Notes: a model not told the origin generated them from the letters alone. A DNA stretch of 40,761 nt from Halanaerobiales bacterium (GCA_021736945.1 JAIPEX010000007.1:1-40761), one strand, 5' to 3'; shown: positions 8,366-16,981, numbered from the stretch's first letter. A program made the numbers and translations.

Positions 8366-9607
8366 TTAAAAGCTATAAGGATATTCGATTTCAGAAGTTG
8401 CTAAATCAAATGGCCAAATAACATGTTGTTTACCATTTTGATACTGTAATATCTTTTGACTAGTAAAACCTTGATTTTGAATTACATTACTTGGAGTCAT
8501 TTTTAAAGTAGTACCTAGAGGAGAATCATATTCTGTATTTTTTAATGATTCAATCAATGCTCCTTTTTCAAGTGTGCCTGCATTTCTGATTCCTTTAGCA
8601 AGATACATAATATTAGTATAACCTAATGGTGCAAAGTAAGTTGCTGGTCTTTCACCATGCATCTTAATATATGCGTCCCAGAAATGTGCTGCTTGTTCAT
8701 TAACTTCTTTTAAAGCAGGGGCCCACATACCATATAAGATTACCTTATCGGAAAGTGGATTTGCTTCAAAATCTTGAGGCCATCCTGGAGGAGCTCCTAC
8801 AAATAGTGGTGGTTCAAATCCAACTTCTCTGGATTGGGCTAAAAGACCTATAGCATCAGCATCATATCCAGCCCAGATAAATAGATCTGGATCATATTCT
8901 TTAGCTTGACGTAACATAGCTCTATATTCTCCGCCACCTAAAGCAGCACTTTTAAATGAAGCTCCTGCAAAGTCTTCCATAATTTCAGCAAATGGACCTT
9001 CACCTTCTTGAGCACTTTCAAACATTGATTTATAAGCTTCAAAGGAATCAGTACCAAAAGCTCCTTCTTCATAAGCTAAGAAAACACGACCTACATCAAT
9101 TTCTTCGTTTTCTTTTACTATTTCTGTCCAACCTTCACCATAACTTGCACCCTGTTGGTAATCCCAAGGATGTAAATGGAAATACCAATCAGCATCAGGA
9201 CCAACAGCTTCTTCAGCTTTATGGGAAGCTGCTCCAGCCCAAACAGTTATTTTTTTATATTTTTTTAATGTAGGAATTTGAGCCTGGTGCACTCCACTTG
9301 ACATACCACCAACAAAAAAGTCAACTTCGTCTACAGTAGCTAACTTATCAATAGCAGCTGCACCTTTTTCAGGCTTAAACTCACTATCAATTACAACTAG
9401 TTCTACTTTTCTTCCTAATAAACCACCATTATCATTAATTTCTTTTACAGCTAATTCCATGGCTTTACTAGACTGTCTACCTGTAATATCTCCTAATGGG
9501 TTTACTGCACCAATCTTAATTGGATCATCTTGAGCCAAAGCACTTAAACTAAAAGTAAAAGCTAAAATTAATACTAATGAAACAATTAATAAATTATTTC
9601 TCTTCAA
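8366..9607 (-). CDS. livK: Branched-chain amino acid-type substrate-binding protein LivK
   Basis: Extracytoplasmic binding protein of the periplasmic-binding type I fold, 413 aa. I choose the TTG at 9607 (MKRNNLLIV) because AAGGGGG lies 7 bases before it and the signal peptide then starts normally, with a cleavage site near LSALA. The longer frame opens with a TTG that lacks a ribosome site. The mature part begins IKIGAVNPLGDITGRQ, followed by AVKEINDNGG, typical of the Liv family. No lipobox cysteine is visible. Its position after the CoA-transferase gene, rather than with amino-acid genes, argues that the ligand is a small acid or amide instead of leucine. That is inference. Confidence 0.9.
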   Translation of the reverse strand: MKRNNLLIVSLVLILAFTFSLSALAQDDPIKIGAVNPLGDITGRQSSKAMELAVKEINDNGGLLGRKVELVVIDSEFKPEKGAAAIDKLATVDEVDFFVGGMSSGVHQAQIPTLKKYKKITVWAGAASHKAEEAVGPDADWYFHLHPWDYQQGASYGEGWTEIVKENEEIDVGRVFLAYEEGAFGTDSFEAYKSMFESAQEGEGPFAEIMEDFAGASFKSAALGGGEYRAMLRQAKEYDPDLFIWAGYDADAIGLLAQSREVGFEPPLFVGAPPGWPQDFEANPLSDKVILYGMWAPALKEVNEQAAHFWDAYIKMHGERPATYFAPLGYTNIMYLAKGIRNAGTLEKGALIESLKNTEYDSPLGTTLKMTPSNVIQNQGFTSQKILQYQNGKQHVIWPFDLATSEIEYPYSF

Positions 9608-9708
9608 TTTATAATCCCCCTTAAAATAATTGTTAGTTTTTTTCAAAATTACTTTACTAAAATGCAATCATTTTGATTATCAATATCACATCCTTTCAAT
9701 ATAATTTT

Positions 9709-11001
9709 TTACCAAATCTTTAACTCATTAGCCTTTTCTCTAATTTCATCTCTAAAATCTGGATGCGCTATACTAATCATAGCATCTACTCTATCTCTTA
9801 TACTTTTTCCTTTTAAATGTGCTACTCCATATTCTGTCACCACATAATCAATATCATTTCTCCCTAAAGTAATCTTAGAACCTAGTGGTAATTGAGCTAA
9901 AATCGTAGAATATTCACCGCCTTTTGCAGTAGACCTGAGAGCAATAATTCCTTTACCCCCTTCAGATCTTTGGGCACCACGGTGAGTATCTACTTGACCA
10001 CCAGTACCACTGTAATGTTTGTTGCCAATAGCTTCTGAACAAACCTGACCAGTTACATCAACCTGTAAGGCTGTATTGACACTTATCATTTTGTGATTTT
10101 GACCTAAAATGTATGGATCATTTGTTACTTTACCTTGTTGAAATTCCACAGCTAAATTTTTATCAATAAAATCATATAGTTTTTGAGTACCCAGGGCAAA
10201 AGTACCTACCATTTTTCCTTTCCAGAGAGTTTTCTTTTTGTTATTAATTACTCCCTTTTTAAAGAGGTCAACCATACCGTCTGTAAACATTTCAGTGTGG
10301 ACTCCTAAATTCTTTTTATCTTCAAGTGCTTCTGTGATAGCATTAGGAATACCACCAATACCCAATTGTAAAGTAGAACCATCTTCAATCAACTCTGCAA
10401 CATTTTCCCCTATTTTTTGTTCCACTTCTCCGGGTTCTATATAAGGTAATTCAATTAATGGAGCATTATTTTCTACCACATAATCGACATCAGAAATATG
10501 AACTTGTGTATCCCCTAATGTCCATGGTAAATTTTCATTAACTTCTAATACTACCATATCAATATTTTCTACCATTTGCTTTTCATAGGTAAGCCCTAAG
10601 GATAAAGAAAAGAATCCATTTTTATCCATTGAAGTCGCTGTACCCCAGAAAATATTAATATTATCATTATCAATTTTAATTGAACCAGCTTCATGTAAAT
10701 TATTTGGGATATATGTTACATTGCCATGTTTATGATTAGCTCTATCTCCTGGACCATAAAACCAAGTTTCGTTTAAAAAATGACCTTTCATTTCTGGTTT
10801 TAAAAAATCATAGTCTCCCATCATAAGACAAGAAACTATATTTACATTTTCCAATTCATCCTTATGGTTACCAAGTTCTGATAAAAGTCCTTGTGGTTCA
10901 GAACCTGCCATAGCAGTACAGACTTTCTGATTGGACTCAACTTTGGAAACTGCTTCTGGTATTGAAATTAACTTTTCTTTATATAGTTCTTTGAAATCCA
11001 T
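9709..11001 (-). CDS. Acyl-CoA:acetate/4-hydroxybutyrate-type CoA-transferase
   Basis: Family I-like CoA-transferase of 430 aa in the Cat1/Cat2/AbfT group (acetyl-CoA hydrolase/transferase). It transfers CoA from a donor such as acetyl-CoA to a carboxylate through a glutamyl-CoA thioester. The catalytic glutamate is E237 in VHTEMFTDG, preceded by the glycine-rich LGIGGIPNAITEAL. The C-terminal half has the GTGGQVD segment of the family. Strong GGAGGAGG ribosome site. In the operon it lies between the SDR reductase (28 bases upstream) and livK, so it plausibly activates the imported substrate or releases a product. The exact acyl group cannot be told from sequence. Confidence 0.85.
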   Translation of the reverse strand: MDFKELYKEKLISIPEAVSKVESNQKVCTAMAGSEPQGLLSELGNHKDELENVNIVSCLMMGDYDFLKPEMKGHFLNETWFYGPGDRANHKHGNVTYIPNNLHEAGSIKIDNDNINIFWGTATSMDKNGFFSLSLGLTYEKQMVENIDMVVLEVNENLPWTLGDTQVHISDVDYVVENNAPLIELPYIEPGEVEQKIGENVAELIEDGSTLQLGIGGIPNAITEALEDKKNLGVHTEMFTDGMVDLFKKGVINNKKKTLWKGKMVGTFALGTQKLYDFIDKNLAVEFQQGKVTNDPYILGQNHKMISVNTALQVDVTGQVCSEAIGNKHYSGTGGQVDTHRGAQRSEGGKGIIALRSTAKGGEYSTILAQLPLGSKITLGRNDIDYVVTEYGVAHLKGKSIRDRVDAMISIAHPDFRDEIREKANELKIW

Positions 11002-11029
11002 TAATCCTCCTCCTTCATAGAAATAAAAC

Positions 11030-11770
11030 TTAAAGACTAATTCCTCCGTTTACATCTAACACTGTGCCATTACAGTAATCTCCAGCAGATGATGCTAGAT
11101 ATAAATAAGCATTAGCTACATCTTCAGGTTTCCCTAATTCACCAAAAGGAACTTTATCTCTTAATTTATTTAGTACTTTTTCTGGAATTTTTGCAACCAT
11201 TTCTGTCATAATGTATCCAGGAGCAACAGCATTAACATTAACTCCTTTTGAACCTAATTCTTTAGCCCAAGTCTTAGTCATACCAATTACTCCGGCTTTT
11301 GTTGCAGAATAATTTGTCTGCCCTATATTACCTTGTTCTCCTACTACAGAAGAGGTATTAATAATTTTCCCCTCTCCTTTATCCATCATGAGAGGCGCAA
11401 CGGCTTTTGTACAATTAAATACACCTTTCAAATTGATATCTATAACTTTATTCCATTGGTCGTGACTCATTTTTGTTAAAAATGAGTCGGCTGTAACACC
11501 AGCATTATTTATCAAAATATCAATTGTGTTATATTTATCTATTACTTTATCTACCATATCTTGAACCTGTTCCCATTTCGAGACATCAACTTTTATAAAA
11601 AATGCTTCTTTCCCATCATTATTAATTTTTTCAGCTACTTCTTTACCAGCTTCTGAATCAAAATCTGCAATTACTACTTTTGCACCTTCTTCAGCAAATT
11701 TTAGAGCACTGGCCTTACCTATTCCACTGCCTGCTCCTGTAATAATTGCAACTTTATCTTTCAATCTCAT
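11030..11770 (-). CDS. Short-chain dehydrogenase/reductase, FabG/PhaB-like
   Basis: NAD(P)-dependent 3-oxoacyl (ACP or CoA) reductase family, 246 aa from the ATG at 11770. The GTG five codons upstream lies on the GGAGG ribosome site and is rejected. Motifs: TGAGSGIG cofactor loop, NNAG, and the Ser-Tyr-Lys centre (INTSSVVGE followed by YSATK). The acidic residue in VIADFDSEAG at the end of beta-2 is typical of NAD preference, but this is only a hint. In this operon, between a KAS III-like gene and a CoA-transferase, it should interconvert a 3-hydroxyacyl and a 3-oxoacyl thioester. This would feed the thiolase encoded at 17325. Confidence 0.87.
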   Translation of the reverse strand: MRLKDKVAIITGAGSGIGKASALKFAEEGAKVVIADFDSEAGKEVAEKINNDGKEAFFIKVDVSKWEQVQDMVDKVIDKYNTIDILINNAGVTADSFLTKMSHDQWNKVIDINLKGVFNCTKAVAPLMMDKGEGKIINTSSVVGEQGNIGQTNYSATKAGVIGMTKTWAKELGSKGVNVNAVAPGYIMTEMVAKIPEKVLNKLRDKVPFGELGKPEDVANAYLYLASSAGDYCNGTVLDVNGGISL

Positions 11771-11807
11771 ACCTATAACCTCCACTTTCTAATTATGAAT
11801 TAAAAAC

Positions 11808-12818
11808 TTATCCCCATTTGATAGTGAGAGCATTCCAAGCATAACCGATACCTGCACTCACAAATACTACTAAATCTCCTGGTTTAACTTTTCCTTCTTC
11901 TAAAGCAAGTTCTAATGAAATAATTTGATCATTTTGTCCTATATGTCCATACTCATCTAGATATATACTCTGTTCCTCAGTTAATCCTAATTGTTCTAGC
12001 ATAAACTGATGAGCAGAATATTTCATATGAAGTATTGCTATATAATCAACATCATCCATTGTATATCCACTATCTTTAACAGAATCTTTTACAACCCCTA
12101 CAAAATTATCAATTGAAACCTCATTAAGTCTTTCTTTCATAAATTCTGGTTGAAGAACATCTAAATGATGTTCATTATTTTCTAGTCTTTCTGGAGTTAA
12201 TTCTCTTTTAGTGCCCCCAGCAGGAACAACAACACTTTCTGAAAGTGAACCATCTGTTCTAGCTGTAGCTTTTAAAATCTCATTTTTATCAATATTTTTT
12301 TTCAAAATAGCAGCAGTACCACCTGCACCCAAATTATACATAAAAGATACTTTGGGATTATCAAAATCAATGAGATCCCCATTTCTATAACCTGATCCTA
12401 TTAATACAGTATCCATATTTTCATTGGATAATAGCATATCTTTAGCCACTTTCATTGCCATTATCATTGTTCCACATCTTAGAGCAATATCAAAAGCCCA
12501 AGCATTTTTTGCACCTATTTCATGTTGTAATTTAATAGAAGCAGTCCACATTGGATATTCTTTATGCTCGGCACCTGCCCAGATCACTAAATCAATATCT
12601 TCAGGGTTTATATCTGCTTTTTTTATAGCAGTGTTTGCTGCTTTTATACCCATTGCACAGGTGTGGTCTTTTTCACCTGGAATCGGTTTTTTCTTAATTC
12701 CAAATTTATTTCTTATAACATCTTCTGGAATATCTGTTTTTTCTGCGATTTCCTCACTATCCATATAATTATCTGGTATATAAACACCAGTTGAGAGGAT
12801 TCCTACTTTTTCTTCCAC
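11808..12818 (-). CDS. KAS III-like protein B (thiolase fold), Cys-His-His centre
   Basis: FabH-family protein of 336 aa starting with GTG after GGGGGTGA. The nucleophile aligns as C115 (FDIALRCGTMIM) and the catalytic His as H264 (AILHMKYSAH). The third residue, Asn in FabH (GNTSAA), is replaced by His (YGHIGQND). A Cys-His-His set is the pattern of KAS I/II rather than KAS III. It is only distantly similar to KAS III-like A in the same operon. The two could form a heteromer in which B is the catalytic subunit, as in PqsBC-type systems (analogy only). First gene of the operon; two SARP-like promoters lie upstream. Confidence 0.82.
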   Translation of the reverse strand: MEEKVGILSTGVYIPDNYMDSEEIAEKTDIPEDVIRNKFGIKKKPIPGEKDHTCAMGIKAANTAIKKADINPEDIDLVIWAGAEHKEYPMWTASIKLQHEIGAKNAWAFDIALRCGTMIMAMKVAKDMLLSNENMDTVLIGSGYRNGDLIDFDNPKVSFMYNLGAGGTAAILKKNIDKNEILKATARTDGSLSESVVVPAGGTKRELTPERLENNEHHLDVLQPEFMKERLNEVSIDNFVGVVKDSVKDSGYTMDDVDYIAILHMKYSAHQFMLEQLGLTEEQSIYLDEYGHIGQNDQIISLELALEEGKVKPGDLVVFVSAGIGYAWNALTIKWG

Positions 12819-12851
12819 ATCTTCACCCCCATTAATTAATTTGTTAATTAA

Positions 12852-12894
12852 ATTATAAATAAAAATAGTTACTAAGATGTTGCATTGGAGTTAC
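12852..12894 (-). promoter_or_regulatory. Proximal SARP-like promoter of the KAS/Liv operon
   Basis: Read on the minus strand, three direct repeats GTAAC, GCAAC and GTAAC start at 12894, 12883 and 12872, exactly 11 bp apart. Ten bases after the last repeat lies a perfect TATAAT (12852-12857). There is no usual -35 box; the repeats occupy its place, as expected for an activator-dependent promoter. The spacing is that described for SARP family activators. Confidence 0.75.
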
Positions 12895-12937
12895 AAATAT
12901 TATTTTGATTTATATTATTCTGAATATTACTACTATA

Positions 12938-12969
12938 ATTATAATAAAAATAAGTTACAAAATAGTTGC
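12938..12969 (-). promoter_or_regulatory. Distal SARP-like promoter of the KAS/Liv operon
   Basis: A second copy of the arrangement, 86 bp upstream of the first. Minus-strand GCAAC (12969) and GTAAC (12958) are 11 bp apart, then 10 bases, then TATAAT (12938-12943). A third, imperfect repeat is one base out of phase further upstream. About 33 bases are largely conserved between the two copies, which suggests a local duplication. Confidence 0.65.
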
Positions 12970-13002
12970 AAAAAGTTAAAATAATCGGTTTATTAACAAA
13001 AT

Positions 13003-13035
13003 ATAAAAGCCGGGGTTTTTAATAATTACCCCGAC
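13003..13035 (-). terminator. Terminator of the SARP-type regulator gene
   Basis: On the minus-strand transcript, GTCGGGGT pairs with ACCCCGGC (8 bp, one G-U) around an 11-base loop and is followed by UUUU. It lies about 17 bases after the stop codon and separates the regulator from the operon it probably controls. Confidence 0.75.
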
Positions 13036-13051
13036 CTTAAATAGCTTAAAT

Positions 13052-16000
13052 TTAATTTTTCTTTATTTCCTTATATAATTCAATTGTTCTTTGGGTTGGA
13101 ATAACTCCTAAATCTTCTTCTAATTTTTCTGCACATCTTTGATAAGTTCTAATAGCTTGAGAACGCTGTCCAAGTTTGTTGTAAGCCTTCATCATAAGCT
13201 GGTATGCTTCCTCAACTGTTGATTCTTCAGCAATTAATTTTTCGGACATTTCAATAGCCTTTTGGTTTTTATCTAATTTTAGATATAATTCTGCTAATAG
13301 TTCTAATCCCTGAATGAATAATTGTTTATATTTTTCTCTAACTTCACGTGTCCAATCTTGATAGAGACAGTTTGGCAGATAGTTTCCATTATAAAGTTCA
13401 ATTCCTTCATTTAAACTTTTAATTGCCTCCCCTATTTCATCATTTTTAGACTTTCTTATACCTTTTTTAATCAATTCTTCAAATTGATTTACATCTACTT
13501 TATATGAAGAATCGGGGTTCAAACCATATCTAGATCCTTTTTTATTAATAAAATAAGGGGTTGCTCTTGCCTTTCTATTTGGTTCTAAAACATTATTGAG
13601 AGCGTTTAGTGCTACTTTAAAATCTCTTAAGGCTGATTTTTGATCTTTTTTAGTAGATATCATTTCAGCTAGTCTCTCTTTTGAAATCAATTCATCCTGA
13701 TATGTTAAAAATATTTTAAAAAGAGTCCTTGCCTTTTTTCTTTTCCAATCTTTATCTTTAATTTCAGTTCTACCACGCAGTAACTTAAATTTACCGAGCG
13801 TTTTAACCCTTAATGTATAACCGGGGTGATTTATTCCCAACTCAATATCCATGTCTTCGAGCATTAATTTACAAAAATCTTTTTCTATTTCCATATTATA
13901 ACCTGTTGTTAAAATTGGAAGTAAAGTAGTCTCATCACGAGGGCCTAATAAATTAATTGTTTTAAATATAAATTGCAAATTATTTTTTTGTATTATTGGT
14001 ACAACCTCTTCTAATCGATGTTTAAAATCAACTTTATGCTCAAGTTTGCAATCTATTAGAGTTAGCCAAATCTGTCCAACCGTCTTACCAAAAACATCAT
14101 TGCAATAATCAAATGATTTAACTGCCTTTGTTAACCACTCTGTAGCTTCTTTATATTTTTCAAGAAATATATAACCGATACCTAAAGAAAGTTGTATTAA
14201 ACTACCCAACCATTCATCTCCAGCTTCTTCACAAATATCTATTCCTTCTAACCCATATTTTTTCATCTGCTCTTCATAACCTAAATTTCCGTAAACTAAA
14301 GTTAACCCCCACAAAGCTTCGGCACGCCCTCTGCGCACTTCCAGCTTATCAACTATCTCTAAACTTTTTTCATAAGCATTAAGAGCCTTTTCTTGCTTGT
14401 CTTGACCGTTAATCTGTAAAGCATGACCCAATCTCATGTGAGCAACTGCCTGAGTAAATAAAGAATCCAAGTTTTTTGATTTCTTCAAACCAGTTTTAGC
14501 ATATTCTAAAGCTTTATTACTTTTTCCTTCAAAAGAAGCAATCAATGATAGTAATAAGATGGTTTCACGATGAGCTCTACCAACTTTTTTCTCGTTTTCT
14601 ACATCTTCTTCTTTAAGTTCTTCTTTTAATATATTTTCCGCTTCTTTTAATCTTCCAGTTCTGATTTTGACTCTTGAATCAAGGATAAAACTGGTATTTT
14701 CTTCATCAAGTTTATTTAATTTTTCCTGCATTTCTTTAGCTTTTGTAACATTTCCTCTATTTAAATAATTTTCAGCCACTAAACGAAGCAAAACGGACTC
14801 TTCCCAGTAATTTTCTTTTTCTCTTAGTTCCAAAGCCTTTTTAAGATACTTATCAGCCTCTGAAGGTTGAACAGTATCAAGATAAATCATAGCCATCTTC
14901 TGAAAAGCCACACTTACTCCCTTATAGTCATCCTGTTCTTTCAAATACTTTCTACCGAGATTATACCATTCAAGTGCTTCATTATAATTACATGTGAATC
15001 GGTCTATATCTCCCTTATATAGATATAAACGCGGAAAATTCTCTACTATTCTTTCGGGTAATTTTTCAAACCATTTGTCAAAGGTACTAAAACGACCCGA
15101 AGTAAGTAATTTATTCGCTCGTTTCTTAATAATTTTAGCAGCGGTAAAGTAATCACCACTTTCTAAATTATGATAGACTGCTTCTTCAAATTGATTATTA
15201 TCCATATAATATTTTGCTATATCTTTTTGTAAAAGAGAAATATTATTTAACTCTTCATTCGCATGTTCTTTCAAGAAATCATGAAATAAGTGGTGATACC
15301 TGTATTTATTATCATCTAATTGGATTATGAACAAATCATTTTTTACTAAATATTTAAGTATCTGATCACTATTATTCTTTTTACGAACAAAATCACAAAC
15401 TTCTGAAGTTAATACCCTTAAGATCGAAGTTTTAATTAAAAACTTCCTTACCTCTTCATTTTGCTTTAATAATATTTCTTTAGCTAAATAATTAAAAAGG
15501 TGATCTAAAGAATGCATTGATTCTTCTCTTACCACTTCTAAAGAATCGCCATTTTTTATTCCCTGTCTAATCATTTCAACCCCAATTATCCAACCTTCAG
15601 TTAAATCATAAATCAAGGTTATATCATCTTCACTTAAATTATAATCATAATGGCTATTATAAAATCTTTCTATTTCTTTTTTACTTAACTTAAGATCATC
15701 TTCATTAATTTCTAAAATTTGGTCTTTCACTCTCCACATGCTAAGTGAAGTAAGATCAGGTGTCTTTCTTGTAGATAAAACTACATGCATATTGGGAGGT
15801 CGATGGTCTATAAAATGCTCCATTAATTTATTAATACGGGGCTGATTATTTAATAAATGGTAATCATCAATAATTAAATAAATTTCATCATAACGATATT
15901 TATCCCAAATTTCATTTATTAAAGAGTTTAAAACTGGTATCCATTCCTGATTAGTTTCTCCTTTTTCTTTAATGAAATTCAAGGTTTTTTCACCAATATC

Positions 16001-16273
16001 AGAATCAGTCGTATTAAAAGCATATATTAAATTAATGAGAAAGGTTAATACATCTCCATCTCCCTTACTAACGTTGTACCAAAATACATTATCTTTATCA
16101 TTAAAACCATATGTCAGATATGCACTCTTACCATAGCCTGGTCCCGCTTTTACCATAGTTACTGGGTACTTAGCGGTTTTTTCAAAAATTCTTTTTAAAT
16201 GTTTTCTTGAAAATATTTTACTTTTATAATAAGGTGGAAGAAATTTTGTTCTTACTACAATGTTTCCAAACAC
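13052..16273 (-). CDS. MalT/AfsR-like ATPase-TPR-SARP transcriptional regulator
   Basis: Large one-component activator, 1073 aa, GTG start after GAGGGGTG. The N-terminal part resembles MalT: RTKFLPP opening, Walker A GPGYGKSA near residue 44, Walker B IYLIIDDYHL near 131, then a STAND-type helical region. The middle (about 350-800) is built of TPR-like helical repeats that usually sense a ligand or partner. Instead of the LuxR helix-turn-helix of MalT, the C-terminus carries an OmpR-like winged helix (from about 820, LRVKTLGKFKLLRG) and a BTAD helical domain to the end, as in SARP/AfsR activators. Both flanking transcription units have 11-bp direct repeats of the kind such domains bind. I infer ATP- and ligand-dependent activation of both. 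No such repeats were seen before this gene itself. Confidence 0.88.
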   Translation of the reverse strand: MFGNIVVRTKFLPPYYKSKIFSRKHLKRIFEKTAKYPVTMVKAGPGYGKSAYLTYGFNDKDNVFWYNVSKGDGDVLTFLINLIYAFNTTDSDIGEKTLNFIKEKGETNQEWIPVLNSLINEIWDKYRYDEIYLIIDDYHLLNNQPRINKLMEHFIDHRPPNMHVVLSTRKTPDLTSLSMWRVKDQILEINEDDLKLSKKEIERFYNSHYDYNLSEDDITLIYDLTEGWIIGVEMIRQGIKNGDSLEVVREESMHSLDHLFNYLAKEILLKQNEEVRKFLIKTSILRVLTSEVCDFVRKKNNSDQILKYLVKNDLFIIQLDDNKYRYHHLFHDFLKEHANEELNNISLLQKDIAKYYMDNNQFEEAVYHNLESGDYFTAAKIIKKRANKLLTSGRFSTFDKWFEKLPERIVENFPRLYLYKGDIDRFTCNYNEALEWYNLGRKYLKEQDDYKGVSVAFQKMAMIYLDTVQPSEADKYLKKALELREKENYWEESVLLRLVAENYLNRGNVTKAKEMQEKLNKLDEENTSFILDSRVKIRTGRLKEAENILKEELKEEDVENEKKVGRAHRETILLLSLIASFEGKSNKALEYAKTGLKKSKNLDSLFTQAVAHMRLGHALQINGQDKQEKALNAYEKSLEIVDKLEVRRGRAEALWGLTLVYGNLGYEEQMKKYGLEGIDICEEAGDEWLGSLIQLSLGIGYIFLEKYKEATEWLTKAVKSFDYCNDVFGKTVGQIWLTLIDCKLEHKVDFKHRLEEVVPIIQKNNLQFIFKTINLLGPRDETTLLPILTTGYNMEIEKDFCKLMLEDMDIELGINHPGYTLRVKTLGKFKLLRGRTEIKDKDWKRKKARTLFKIFLTYQDELISKERLAEMISTKKDQKSALRDFKVALNALNNVLEPNRKARATPYFINKKGSRYGLNPDSSYKVDVNQFEELIKKGIRKSKNDEIGEAIKSLNEGIELYNGNYLPNCLYQDWTREVREKYKQLFIQGLELLAELYLKLDKNQKAIEMSEKLIAEESTVEEAYQLMMKAYNKLGQRSQAIRTYQRCAEKLEEDLGVIPTQRTIELYKEIKKN

Positions 16274-16403
16274 TTTTACACCCCTCTATATATTACTTCT
16301 ATTTAATTAAAATTCAATGAATCAATTAAAATTCCTTTATAATTAAATGAAATACTCAATAATTACCTTTTGCAAATATAAATAGAATAAATAAAAATAG
16401 TGC

Positions 16404-16433
16404 TTGACATTTTTTTCACAAGTGTGATAATAT
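16404..16433 (+). promoter_or_regulatory. Promoter with palindromic operator before the 165-aa gene
   Basis: A perfect TTGACA at 16404-16409 is followed after 16 bases by GATAAT (or after 18 by TAATAT). The spacer contains TCACA-AG-TGTGA, a perfect 5-bp inverted repeat (16416-16427). A second perfect palindrome, AACTTAAGTT, lies at 16435-16444 near the expected transcription start. Both are placed where a repressor would act. Confidence 0.6.
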
Positions 16434-16483
16434 TAACTTAAGTTGAGTAATTTGATAATAAATATATTAAAAGGAGGGATTTC

Positions 16484-16981
16484 ATGAAATTTAAAACTTT
16501 AGGTATTTTATTAATTGTATCAGTTCTTGTTCTCGTACCTGCAGCTGTTAGTGCTCAGGACACAGTGTCATCTGCTTCTCAACCAACTAATGATGAACAA
16601 TTAGTTAAAGCATTGGGGGAAGATGGTACTTGGATCATTATCTTTAATGATGACTATAGTACTGATAAGGAATTAGTTATGGAAGGCAAATTTGAAAACG
16701 ATGGTGAAGTTGACCGTAAGTTAGCTCTTTATGCCTCAGATAGTGACCATAATGTAACTGAAAGATATACACTAGAAGCTCCTAGCATAACAGTTAAAAG
16801 CCCTAGTGCTAGATTTCAAAATGGTACATTTGTTGGAGACGTTTATGTTGAATCCAACAACTTTGCTTTAAACGGTTTTACAGTTGATGGTGACATCTAT
16901 TTTGAAACAAAAGAAGCCAAAGCTACATTCACTGTTAATGGTGGAACAGAAATTACAGGAGATTTAATCAATAATTTCTAA
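16484..16981 (+). CDS. Small secreted protein with beta-strand repeats, unknown function
   Basis: I do not recognise the family. The 165-aa product has a clear signal peptide (hydrophobic core LGILLIVSVLVLVPA, cleavage near VSAQD) and an acidic mature part. From about residue 105 short strand-turn units follow each other (NGTFVGDVYVES, NGFTVDGDIYFET, NGGTEITGDLI), reminiscent of one face of a right-handed beta-helix or a pectate-lyase-like fold. Excellent AAGGAGGG ribosome site, own promoter and own terminator, so it is a monocistronic and probably well-expressed gene. It lies between the SARP-type regulator and the thiolase but lacks the 11-bp repeats, so it need not belong to that regulon. 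Confidence 0.75.
   Translation: MKFKTLGILLIVSVLVLVPAAVSAQDTVSSASQPTNDEQLVKALGEDGTWIIIFNDDYSTDKELVMEGKFENDGEVDRKLALYASDSDHNVTERYTLEAPSITVKSPSARFQNGTFVGDVYVESNNFALNGFTVDGDIYFETKEAKATFTVNGGTEITGDLINNF

Noticed and set aside
8992-9273. 93-aa plus-strand ORF antisense to livK
   Set aside because: His/Leu/Gln-rich translation typical of a reverse frame; livK is well supported.
5010-9607. Simple leucine/isoleucine/valine uptake system
   Set aside because: Kept only as a family label; no amino-acid metabolism genes are linked, and the operon partners point to acyl-CoA chemistry.
9660-9710. Fur-like or palindromic sequence before livK (AATCATTTTGATT)
   Set aside because: Short arms, poor match to the Fur consensus and no nearby promoter; probably chance in AT-rich DNA.
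12424-12768. 114-aa plus-strand ORF antisense to KAS III-like B
   Set aside because: Hydrophobic look comes from the complementary strand of an acidic gene; no ribosome site.
3988-12818. A fatty-acid or polyketide synthesis cluster
   Set aside because: No acyl carrier protein, malonyl transferase, KAS I/II or thioesterase; the operon instead holds an importer and a CoA-transferase, and both KAS III-like proteins have altered centres.
16290-16345. Direct repeat AATTAAAATTC before the regulator gene
   Set aside because: Low-complexity A/T sequence, 19-21 bp apart, without relation to the G[T/C]AAC repeats or to a promoter.
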